DNA of 64,000 nucleotides from the NCBI GenBank assembly GCA_947474365.1, contig CANJIU010000015.1:1-64000 (forward strand), read 5' to 3'. The position numbers and the translations under genes were made by a program. The notes beneath the pieces are model-generated. The model ran no database searches. It was given only the letters and a program-made list of their open reading frames with translations, and was not told where the DNA came from. This document shows, piece by piece, positions 25,569 to 33,836 of this stretch. Origin of the DNA: Opitutia bacterium. Its GTDB lineage: Bacteria; Verrucomicrobiota; Verrucomicrobiia; Opitutales; Opitutaceae. Position 1 is the stretch's first letter. Each line of letters starts with the position of its first letter.

Positions 25569-27470
25569 CTACGGGGCCAATTCGAGGACGATCCGTTTCA
25601 TCACGGGCTTCTCGGCGCAGTGCAACGTGTAGGTTTCGATCGGTTGGGTGGCGAGGTGCACGTCGCGCTTTTCCGACCCGTTTTCGTCCCACACGTAGGT
25701 GACGTTCACCGGACGGAATCCGCCGTGCGGCTCAACATAGTCGGCATCGATCCGGAAATTGAGGACCACGGCTGTGTCGGCCTGCGTCCCGACGTAGCGA
25801 ACGAGTGCGGCGCGAGCTCCATGCGGAACGTCGTCGACCACGACGGTCCCGCCCATCATGCGTTGTGGCCCGGTAAGTCGGGTGACGGAGCGGAACGTCT
25901 TCCCGTCGTCGAAGGAAACCTGCACATCCCAGGCGTCGTTGGCGTTGCGCGCCCGGTAAAAGGTGTGAATCCGGAGCCGCGCGATGTCTCCCGGCGTGCG
26001 AAGCGGGAACGTGACGCTCCCCATGCGGCCGTTCGGGCGGATGGCGTCGGGTCCGCAGTTTTCGAAGATCGGGTGAAAGTCGGTGAACACGACCTGCCGG
26101 GCGCGGTTGCGCAGGTCGGTGCTGCCTTCCACCGTGATCGTGCCTTCGGCGGGTCCGCTCGTGAAGGAGATGGCATTGGCGCCCTTGGCGAGGGCGGGGA
26201 GCGGGCGCTGGGAATGCTGGATGTCGTGCGTCAGCCGCAACGCATCGAGGCGTGTGCCCGTACCGGTAAGCGTGAATTGGAGACGGTAGTCGTAGCGGCG
26301 AAAGACGAAGGGACGGAGGTCGATCGCCACGGGGCCGGTTGCCGTGATGCGTTGGACCGGGTGCCAGTCGAGGCCGTTGTTATCGGAGAACGCGACGGCG
26401 ATTTCACCGCCGTCCGCGACGGTGCAGCGGGCGTCCAGGTTGCCGCCGAGGTATACGTAGCTGCTCGGCATGCGCAGCTCGAGTACGCCGGGCTTCGTGC
26501 TCAGATTGACCGCCGAACCGTCGAGCGGCACGTCGTATTCGAGGGTGCCGTTGCCAATCCGCCCCGGTGCGCGATCGCCGTAGTTGGGCGTGTAGCGCAG
26601 CGCACCCGCGCCGGTGTTTTGGGTGAGGCACTTCGGGTTGTTGCCTCCGCCGTCCATGTTCACGTGCAGGCCGCGGTTCGACCAGTTGCGCGTGAGACGC
26701 TCGCCGGGGCGGAGCTGGATGTTGACCTGGTAGCCGGTGGAGTAACCGGCCTCAGATTCGAAGAGGGTCGAGCCGTCGTACTCCTGCATCGTCGAATACC
26801 AGCCGTGGGTGGCGGCGGGGAGCCAGCCGTTTTGGTCGTAGAGCGGACACCGGCGGAGCACGTCGGGGCCGTTGCGCCATCCGCCGCCGCGCATGAACGC
26901 CCGGAGCCCGGAGTCGTTGCCCTTGAGTTCGGGATGTTCCCCGTACCATTCCCGGATGCCAGTGACGATTTCCTCGACACTCGCGGGTTGGCCGTCGGCG
27001 TTCGGGAAATACGCGATGAGCGAGGAGTCGAGCAGGTGCCATTTGTCGCCCCATTTGATTTCGGACACGACGTGGCGGTTGAGCGTCCAGCCGCGCGCCG
27101 GTAATCCGACCGCGCGTGCGAGTGCGAGCATGTGCGCGGTGGCGACACTGCACAGCGAGTAGCCGTACACGTTCATCATCTTGATCGGGTCGTGCACACT
27201 GTTCTCCACCTGCAGAAATTCGACCGGCGGCGCCTCCTGATGCTGAAATGAAACGACCGACTTCCACACCGCCATCGCCTTTTGCTCGTCGGACATCCCG
27301 TCCGTGAGGAAGGCCTTCTTCCAGGCTTCGAGATTCGAGAGGTCGGGCACCTGGTCGGAAACGACGTTGAGATGGGAGACAATGGCCGGCCTCTCCGTCG
27401 CCGCCCGGGCGGTTGGCAGCAGCGACGCCACGGCGAGCAGGGCGGTGGCGAGGCGCAGGAGGCGGTTCAT
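25569..27470 (-). CDS. Exported transglutaminase-like protein
   Basis: 633 residues from the ATG at 27470, chosen for the signal peptide (ATALLAVASLLPTARA). Residues about 95-155 form a transglutaminase-like core with Cys near 107 (GYSLCSVATAHML), His near 133 (HVVSEIKWG) and Asp near 149 (WHLLDSS), the order and spacing of the family's triad. The rest is beta-rich (NGLDWHPVQR; VVFTDFHPIFENC) and may bind carbohydrate or protein. Such exported proteins cleave or modify peptides or glycopeptides in some families; the reaction here is unknown. Divergent from the SGNH hydrolase gene. Confidence 0.65.
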   Translation of the reverse strand: MNRLLRLATALLAVASLLPTARAATERPAIVSHLNVVSDQVPDLSNLEAWKKAFLTDGMSDEQKAMAVWKSVVSFQHQEAPPVEFLQVENSVHDPIKMMNVYGYSLCSVATAHMLALARAVGLPARGWTLNRHVVSEIKWGDKWHLLDSSLIAYFPNADGQPASVEEIVTGIREWYGEHPELKGNDSGLRAFMRGGGWRNGPDVLRRCPLYDQNGWLPAATHGWYSTMQEYDGSTLFESEAGYSTGYQVNIQLRPGERLTRNWSNRGLHVNMDGGGNNPKCLTQNTGAGALRYTPNYGDRAPGRIGNGTLEYDVPLDGSAVNLSTKPGVLELRMPSSYVYLGGNLDARCTVADGGEIAVAFSDNNGLDWHPVQRITATGPVAIDLRPFVFRRYDYRLQFTLTGTGTRLDALRLTHDIQHSQRPLPALAKGANAISFTSGPAEGTITVEGSTDLRNRARQVVFTDFHPIFENCGPDAIRPNGRMGSVTFPLRTPGDIARLRIHTFYRARNANDAWDVQVSFDDGKTFRSVTRLTGPQRMMGGTVVVDDVPHGARAALVRYVGTQADTAVVLNFRIDADYVEPHGGFRPVNVTYVWDENGSEKRDVHLATQPIETYTLHCAEKPVMKRIVLELAP

Positions 27471-27590
27471 GCAATTACGAGTGTGGGGGATGCCCGTGAC
27501 TCTACCCATTTCGCACACGCTGCGGCCGAGGTCGAGACGCGACCGTCGGAAGCCCAGACCGGGGCGGATCTCAGTTTCTGGATACTGGGG

Positions 27591-27610
27591 ACGCGACGCC
27601 CTCGTCGCGT
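27591..27610. repeat. Intergenic copy of the ACGCGACG palindrome
   Basis: ACGCGACGCCCTCGTCGCGT, an 8-bp stem with a 4-nt loop. It is the reverse complement of the palindrome at 865-884 in the histidine kinase gene. It lies in the 305-bp gap between two divergent genes (starts at 27470 and 27776); nothing else was recognised in that gap. Confidence 0.6.
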
Positions 27611-27775
27611 GGTTCGAAACCGAGACGAGGACCTCGCGGCTCCTGTGATAGCACGATTGTAGTCGATGCATTTTCCGCAGGTCAAAAACGGGATGCGTCC
27701 GCGGGCTGGCGGTCGCCCGTCGACATTGACGCCCACCGTCTGATGACGACTGATAGGCTCCTTCTCTCCAAAAAA

Positions 27776-28933
27776 ATGATCACCCCGCAAATCCTCGCGC
27801 GTCGTCATGCGTTCCTCCGACTCGGACGGGCGGCCGTGCTCCTGACGACGATCACGTTGTCGCCCCTGTTTGCCGCGTTGGCCGACGACCCCGCCGCGCA
27901 ACGCCTCCGGATGATTGACGCCCCGTTGTCCGTGCACGGGCTGGGATGGTTTGCCGAGGACAAACCTGTCGTCACGCGACTGCCGTTGCGCCTCAAGTCC
28001 ACCGTTCCGCCCAAGGTCTGGTCGTTGGCGCAGAGTCCGGCCGGAGTGCGGATTCGCTTCACAACTGATTCCGCAGTCATCGGCATTGTGGCGAAAGGCA
28101 GCGGGGCCCCGCCTTCGGCGCACATGACCGCCATCGCCACGGGAGGCGTCGATCTCTACGTCGACGGTGTTTACCGCGGGAGCGCGGCCCCGGACAAGGA
28201 GGGCAAACTCAGCTCCGAGTGGCCGGTCGGGAAAACGCGCGCACGTCGGGAAATCACGGTCTATCTCCCCTACGGTCGCGCGTTGGACGTTCGGAACGTC
28301 GTGCTGGAGGCCGGCGCTAAGATCTGGCCGGCGAAGCCGTTCGCCGTCGCCAAGCCCGTCGTCTACTACGGTTCCAGCATCACCCAGGGAATCGCGGCGT
28401 CGAATCCGGGCGGCACGTTTCAGGCGCTGCTCGGGCGCTGGCTCGACACCGACTTCGTCAATCTCGGTTTTTCCGGCAACGGCCTGGGCGAACCCGAGCT
28501 GGCGCGCGCCGTCGCCGAAATCGACGCGGCGTGCTTCGTGGTCGATTTCTGGGCGAACCCGACGACCGACCTTTATCGCGCGCGGCTGCCGGGATTCATC
28601 GCCGTCCTGCGTGCGAAGCATCCTGATACGCCGATCCTGGTCACCGGACCCTATTATAACCCGTCGGAGGACGTGCCCGGAGACGCCGGCGAGAGACAGA
28701 TTCAGAAGCGGGCGTTCGGCCGCGAATTCGTCGCGCAGCGGCGGGCGGCGGGTGACCGGAGAATCGTGCATGTCGACGGACTGGAGATGCTGTCGCGTGA
28801 CCAGGCCGAGGGGCTTGTCGACGGTCGCCATGCCAACTCGATGGGCTTCTATCTTTGCGCCCGGGGCCTGGAGCCCTACCTGCGCACGGCGCTTGCGCTG
28901 GAGCAGGCACCGCCACGTCCTCCGGGCAAGTGA
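27776..28933 (+). CDS. Exported SGNH/GDSL hydrolase
   Basis: 385 residues from the ATG at 27776; an ATG at 27743 is also in frame. The N-terminus carries a signal sequence (LGRAAVLLTTITLSPLFAALA). A beta-rich N-terminal domain (residues about 40-190) precedes the hydrolase domain. Block I is YYGSSITQG near residue 200, with GSS instead of GDS. The Gly of block II is in GFSGNGLGEPEL, and the Asp-His pair of block V is in DGRHANSMGF near residue 350. This family deacetylates or de-esterifies sugars and polysaccharides. A polysaccharide-esterase role fits the neighbourhood but is inferred. Confidence 0.8.
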   Translation: MITPQILARRHAFLRLGRAAVLLTTITLSPLFAALADDPAAQRLRMIDAPLSVHGLGWFAEDKPVVTRLPLRLKSTVPPKVWSLAQSPAGVRIRFTTDSAVIGIVAKGSGAPPSAHMTAIATGGVDLYVDGVYRGSAAPDKEGKLSSEWPVGKTRARREITVYLPYGRALDVRNVVLEAGAKIWPAKPFAVAKPVVYYGSSITQGIAASNPGGTFQALLGRWLDTDFVNLGFSGNGLGEPELARAVAEIDAACFVVDFWANPTTDLYRARLPGFIAVLRAKHPDTPILVTGPYYNPSEDVPGDAGERQIQKRAFGREFVAQRRAAGDRRIVHVDGLEMLSRDQAEGLVDGRHANSMGFYLCARGLEPYLRTALALEQAPPRPPGK

Positions 28934-29206
28934 ACGCTTCTTTCTCTGCTTCGGTTGAGAATGATGGCGGAGGGGGCGCCCGCCGTTTTCCGTTGGTGGC
29001 GGACGACGGCAGCTTTTCGCGTTTCCGCCGACTCAAATGCCCTCGTCGTTTCGCCCAGTGGTTCCCTGGTTGGAACAGTTCTGTCGTTTTGCTTCGGTCG
29101 GTGGGGTGCGTCTTCCTCGGTGAAATCCATTTCTTGAATTTAATCACCGGTCACCTCTTTCGACTTTTCGACCGCACCGCATCCGACCCCAAAACAACTC
29201 CCTCTC

Positions 29207-30154
29207 ATGTCTTCCCCCCGTGTATCCCGTCGTGATTTTCTCCGTGTTTCCGCCGGTGCGGCCGTGACTGCCGCCGTGGCGGGCGGACCCCTGGCTGCCG
29301 CACCCGCGCCGAGCGCATTCAAGTTTCGATTCGTGCTTTCGACCAACCTCTACGGCTGCCTGCCCATCGCGGACATCGTCCCCGAAATGCATCGCACGGG
29401 CAGCGCGGGGCTCGACATCTGGGCCGGGCGTTGGGGCAACCAGCGCGAACAGGTGGATGCCCTCGGCCATGACAAGTTCGCGGCGATGCTGCAGCAGCAC
29501 AAGGCCACCGTCGCCACCTACACGTGCATGGACCCCGGCTTCATGAAGGCGGAGCCGCACATGCGGGCGATGAAGAAATTTGGCGGAGACATGGTCATCG
29601 CCGGATTTGGTGGCGGCGGTCCGGGCGCGAAGGACCTGCGGGGCGATGCCCTCCGTAAGGCGATCCGCGCGGCCGTGGAGAAAATGAAACCCGCCATCGA
29701 CAAGGCCGGTGCCCTCGGGGTGAAACTCGCCATCGAGAATCACCTCAACGGGCTGCTCGAGCCGCCCGAGTCGTTAAACATGCTGGCCGATGCGCTGCCC
29801 GACAAGCACGTCGGCATCGCATTTGCTCCGTTTCACCTGCCGCAGGATCCCGTGCTGCTGGGGAAACTCGTGGGCGACTTGGGGGAGAAACTCTTCTATT
29901 ACTACGCCTGGCAGAACGGCGACGGCAGCGGAAATATTCCGCAGGACGTGCAGAAGAAACAAATGCCGGGCGTCGGCCCGTTGGACTTCAAACCCATGCT
30001 CGCCGCGCTCAAACGAAACCGTTTCAATGGCTGGACCTCGATCTTCATGCATCCGACGCCGCGCGGTTCGCCGCTTCATCCCACCGCTCCCGAAGTCAGT
30101 GCCCAGATTAACCGCTCGCGGGAATACCTGGAGCGGACGATGGCCAACGCGTGA
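29207..30154 (+). CDS. Exported (TAT) sugar isomerase/epimerase-like TIM-barrel protein
   Basis: 315 residues. The twin-arginine signal RVSRRDFLRVSAG is at the N-terminus. The rest is an AP-endonuclease-2-type TIM barrel (GSAGLDIWAGRWG; LAIENHLNGLLEPPE; YYAWQNGDG). Family members isomerise or epimerise sugars and inositols with a divalent metal. The TAT signal means folded export, probably with metal bound. It overlaps the next gene (cytochrome c) by 1 nt, so the two are coupled. The 273 nt upstream hold no gene; they probably carry the promoter. Confidence 0.85.
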   Translation: MSSPRVSRRDFLRVSAGAAVTAAVAGGPLAAAPAPSAFKFRFVLSTNLYGCLPIADIVPEMHRTGSAGLDIWAGRWGNQREQVDALGHDKFAAMLQQHKATVATYTCMDPGFMKAEPHMRAMKKFGGDMVIAGFGGGGPGAKDLRGDALRKAIRAAVEKMKPAIDKAGALGVKLAIENHLNGLLEPPESLNMLADALPDKHVGIAFAPFHLPQDPVLLGKLVGDLGEKLFYYYAWQNGDGSGNIPQDVQKKQMPGVGPLDFKPMLAALKRNRFNGWTSIFMHPTPRGSPLHPTAPEVSAQINRSREYLERTMANA

Positions 30155-32322
30155 TGCCGGCCGTGCGCGTCGTCCCATTTGCTGCCTTGGTCGTTGCGGC
30201 GGCCGGAGTGTGGTCCTCAGGGGTGCTGGCGCATCCGATCGTGGCGGGCTTTGAGCGATTCTACGCCGGCGAACGCCCCGAAGCCCAACTCGCCGCGGGC
30301 GGGCTTTTGTTGCTCAACGAACTGAATTGCGTCGCCTGCCACGCGGTTCCCGACGCCTGGCGGGAGCAACTGCCGGGGCGGGGAAAAATCTCGCTCACCG
30401 CGGTCGGCGATCGTCTGTCGAGTGCGGCGCTGCGTGAATTCGCCGGAGACCCCCAACGGCTGAAACCTGGCACCCTCATGCCGCGCCTCACTGCCAACGA
30501 CGTCGCGGGCACTGAGGCGGTCGCGGCCTATCTGACCTCGTTGCGTGGCAACTCGCCGCCCCGGACTCTTCCACCCGGCGATGCAACTCGGGGCGCGCGG
30601 CTGTTCGCGTCGGTCGGATGCGCGGCATGTCATGCTCCCGGTGAGGCGAAGACAACCTACGCGTCGGTGCCCTTGGGACTGGCGGCCCGCTATGAACGCG
30701 ATGCCCTCGCCGCATTCCTGCAGGCTCCGCTGCACACGCGTCCGGCGGGGCGGATGCCGGCGATCGACCTGACTGAGGGTGAGGCCGCGGACCTGGCGGC
30801 GCATCTGCAGGCGGGGCGGAATGCGGATCCAATCGCAAAAGCCGCGGCAAAGGGTTCCGCTCGACCGGATGGCCGAGCCGCGTTTGCCGCGCGCAATTGT
30901 GCGGCGTGTCACGACGACGGACAGGGTGTGACGGTGCGAATGTCAAAGCCTCTGGCGCAGGTGCGTCCCGGGTCCGGCTGCTTGGCCCCACAGCCGCCGG
31001 TCTCGGCGCCTGATTTTTCTCTCAGTGTGGACCAGATGCGCGCGTTGACGGCGGCGTTGCGACTGGTCCAAGGGGCATCCTCGCCGACGTTCACGGCGGA
31101 GCAGCGGGTGTCGGCGCGGCTCGAGCAGCTGAATTGTTACGCGTGTCACGAATGGCGCGGCCGGGGCGGGGTCGAGGCGGTGCGCGCCGAATCCTTCTCG
31201 ACGGCTGACGGCGCGGCGGAGTCGCTGGGCGAACTTGGCCGGCTTCCGCCGAAACTCGACCAGGCCGGCCGCAAGCTGACGTCCGCGTGGTTGGAGAAAT
31301 TGCTATGGGCCGGCGGTGGTGGGGTGCGCCCCTATCTTACGGTGCGGATGCCGCGGATTGGCCGCGAGGCAGCGGGCGACCTCGTGGCTCTGCTCAGCGA
31401 GGCGTGTCGCCCGGCGACGCCTCAGGTGATCGATACCAGCGGCACGTTGGGCCACCAGCGGTTTGCGACCGGACTCCTCTTGATTGGCACGGGCAAGGGT
31501 GGCATCGGCTGCGTGGCGTGCCACGGTCTGGGCGAGCGCAATCCGCCAGGCGTGCGCGCGATCAATCTCTCCCACACTGCGAAACGGATTCGGTCGGAAT
31601 ACTTCAAGGCGCTCTTGCTCGACCCGCAGGGGATGCAGCCGGGAACGATCATGCCGCCGCTCCTCGCCAGCCGCAAAGGCGCCGAGAAGGAGATCGAATC
31701 GCTTTGGACCTATCTTAAGGAATTCGACCAGAGCCCGCGCCTGCCGGAGGGCCTGGCGGTTGCCGGCGCCTTCGAACTCAAGCCCGCGGTCGAGGGGCGG
31801 CCGATCGTTTTTCGCACCTTTCTCGAAGGCGCGGGGACCCACGCGATCGCCGTCGGTTATCCCACCGGTGTGCACGTGGCGTTTGATGCCTACGAGGTGC
31901 GCTGGGGCGTCGTCTGGCGTGGTGGATTTTTGGACGCGATGGCGAACTGGGAGGAACGCACGATGCCGCCGGTGAAGCCGTTGGGCGATTCGAAGAAGAT
32001 GTTTTCCCCGCGGATGCCGCTGGCGCAGCTCCGCTCGGCGGCCGACCCGTGGCCCGTAGCATGCGGTGCAGAGGCAGGCTATGTTTTCAAGGGCTACCGA
32101 CTCGGGCCTGACGGCGTGCCGGTGTTGCGGTATCGGATTGACGCGGTCGAGGTTGAAGACGTGATCCGGCCGGACGAGGCCGGGACCGGGCTGCGCCGCG
32201 TGCTGACCGTGCGCGGGGCCGGGGACAACTGGTTCTATCGCGGACTGGGCGACGATGCCGCGACGCGGCCGCTCGTGTGGAAGAACGGCGTCGCGATCAT
32301 CGAGGAGGCCGTTGCCTTTTGA
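30154..32322 (+). CDS. Exported multihaem cytochrome c (five CxxCH)
   Basis: 722 residues from the ATG at 30154; a GTG three bases earlier is also possible. A signal peptide covers residues 1-24. Five CxxCH haem motifs start at Cys 59 (CVACH), 156 (CAACH), 249 (CAACH), 328 (CYACH) and 453 (CVACH). The C-terminal 200 residues have no haem motif and are beta-rich (GVVWRGGFLDAMANWEE). The family often carries electrons from periplasmic dehydrogenases to the respiratory chain. It sits between a TAT isomerase and a beta-propeller-like protein, so it is the likely electron acceptor of that cassette. Confidence 0.85.
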   Translation: MPAVRVVPFAALVVAAAGVWSSGVLAHPIVAGFERFYAGERPEAQLAAGGLLLLNELNCVACHAVPDAWREQLPGRGKISLTAVGDRLSSAALREFAGDPQRLKPGTLMPRLTANDVAGTEAVAAYLTSLRGNSPPRTLPPGDATRGARLFASVGCAACHAPGEAKTTYASVPLGLAARYERDALAAFLQAPLHTRPAGRMPAIDLTEGEAADLAAHLQAGRNADPIAKAAAKGSARPDGRAAFAARNCAACHDDGQGVTVRMSKPLAQVRPGSGCLAPQPPVSAPDFSLSVDQMRALTAALRLVQGASSPTFTAEQRVSARLEQLNCYACHEWRGRGGVEAVRAESFSTADGAAESLGELGRLPPKLDQAGRKLTSAWLEKLLWAGGGGVRPYLTVRMPRIGREAAGDLVALLSEACRPATPQVIDTSGTLGHQRFATGLLLIGTGKGGIGCVACHGLGERNPPGVRAINLSHTAKRIRSEYFKALLLDPQGMQPGTIMPPLLASRKGAEKEIESLWTYLKEFDQSPRLPEGLAVAGAFELKPAVEGRPIVFRTFLEGAGTHAIAVGYPTGVHVAFDAYEVRWGVVWRGGFLDAMANWEERTMPPVKPLGDSKKMFSPRMPLAQLRSAADPWPVACGAEAGYVFKGYRLGPDGVPVLRYRIDAVEVEDVIRPDEAGTGLRRVLTVRGAGDNWFYRGLGDDAATRPLVWKNGVAIIEEAVAF

Positions 32323-32324
32323 CC

Positions 32325-33812
32325 ATGCGCCTGCCTGCTCTCCTGCTCGCGATTGTTGCCGTCGCTGTTGCGCCTGCCGCCCCGGCGCCGAAACCCGCCT
32401 ACACCGTCACGCCTTACGTGCTGCCCGATGGGCTCAAACTCGAGGTGAGCGGCGTGGCGCAATTGCCCGACGGCCGGATCGCGGTGTCGATTCGCAAGGG
32501 CGAGATCTGGGTGCTGGAGCATCCCGACGCCGACCCGGCGAATCCGCGCGCGGTGGGCTACAAGCGCATCGCGTCCGGCCTCCACGAGCCCATCGGACTG
32601 CTGTGGCACAATGGGGCGCTGATCACGATGCAGCGGACGGAACTCACCCGGCTCCGCGACCTCGACGGCGACGGCGTGATCGACGATTACGAGTGCCTCG
32701 CAAAAGGGTGGGGTGTCTCCGGCGCGTACCATGAATATGCGTACGGCCCGGTGGCGGATGCCGGTGGCAACCTCTGGATTACCCTCAACGTGCGCATGGG
32801 AGCGCCGGCCAAGATGCCGGGTCACCGCGCGAAGGAATTTCCGTGGCGCGGTTGGGCGATGCGGTTGACACCGGAAGGCGTGCTCGAGCCGATGTGCGCG
32901 GGCTTTCGCTCTCCATCGGGGATCGGTCGCGACGCTGACGGCGAGATTTTTGGCACCGATCAGCAGGGCAATTGGTGGGGCACCAACCCGATTCTGCATC
33001 TGCGACGCGGGGCGTTCTTTGGCAACAAGGACTCCCTGATCGACGTGGGTCGAGACGGGTCGCCGGTGCGCGATCCGGGGGTGCTGCCGGAGGAAATCAC
33101 CGTGGTCGAGGCCGCGAAGCGTGTCCCCGGTCTCGTGCCGCCGGCCGTCTGGCTGCCGTATGTGAAACTCGGGCAGAGTTCCACCGGACTGGCGTGCGAC
33201 GTGAGCGGTGGAAAATTCGGCCCGTTTGAGAAGCAGCTCTTTGTCGGCGAATTTGTGCTCTCCTGGGTGAACCGCGTGTTTCTCGAAAAGGTCGACGGCG
33301 AATTTCAAGGCGCGGCCTTTCGCTTTGTGAGCGGCCTCGACTGCGGCCCGCTCAGCCTCGGATTCCTGCGCGACGGATCCCTCTTGGTGGGCGAGACGAA
33401 CCGCGGCTGGAATTCGCAGGGCACGCGGTCGTTCGGACTTGAACGCGTGCGCTGGACCGGGGTGATGCCGTTCGAGATTCGCGCGATGCGGGCGCAGTCG
33501 GATGGTTTTGTGCTCGAATTGACCAAGCCGGTGGACGCGACGAGCGCCGCGCGGGCCGACAGCTACGCGATGACGAGCTACACTTATCTCTATCACCAGA
33601 AATACGGCAGCCCTGAGACCGACACGCAGCCGGTGGCGGTGACGGGGGCGACGGTGTCGGCCGACGGTCTGACGGTGCGGTTGCGCTGCTCCGGGTTGAG
33701 GGCCGGTTACGTCCACGAACTCACGGCGGCGGGCGTGCGCTCCCGCGACGGCGAACCGATCGCCAACGCCACGGGATATTACACGCTGAACCGGATTCCG
33801 CGGGCGCCGTGA
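32325..33812 (+). CDS. Exported beta-propeller sugar-dehydrogenase-like protein
   Basis: 495 residues from the ATG at 32325, two nt after the cytochrome stop. A signal peptide covers residues 1-20. The body has blade-like repeats in the manner of glucose/sorbosone dehydrogenase and membrane-bound dehydrogenase-like families: LPDGLKLEVSGVAQLPDGRI, GPVADAGGNLWITLN and GFRSPSGIGRDADGEIFGTD. Asp/Asn-rich loops (DLDGDGVIDD) may bind calcium. No quinone-cofactor residues can be confirmed by eye. With the upstream cytochrome it probably oxidises a sugar or polyol and passes the electrons on. Confidence 0.75.
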   Translation: MRLPALLLAIVAVAVAPAAPAPKPAYTVTPYVLPDGLKLEVSGVAQLPDGRIAVSIRKGEIWVLEHPDADPANPRAVGYKRIASGLHEPIGLLWHNGALITMQRTELTRLRDLDGDGVIDDYECLAKGWGVSGAYHEYAYGPVADAGGNLWITLNVRMGAPAKMPGHRAKEFPWRGWAMRLTPEGVLEPMCAGFRSPSGIGRDADGEIFGTDQQGNWWGTNPILHLRRGAFFGNKDSLIDVGRDGSPVRDPGVLPEEITVVEAAKRVPGLVPPAVWLPYVKLGQSSTGLACDVSGGKFGPFEKQLFVGEFVLSWVNRVFLEKVDGEFQGAAFRFVSGLDCGPLSLGFLRDGSLLVGETNRGWNSQGTRSFGLERVRWTGVMPFEIRAMRAQSDGFVLELTKPVDATSAARADSYAMTSYTYLYHQKYGSPETDTQPVAVTGATVSADGLTVRLRCSGLRAGYVHELTAAGVRSRDGEPIANATGYYTLNRIPRAP

Positions 33813-33836
33813 GGCGCTCGATCCTGCGCTGTCGCG

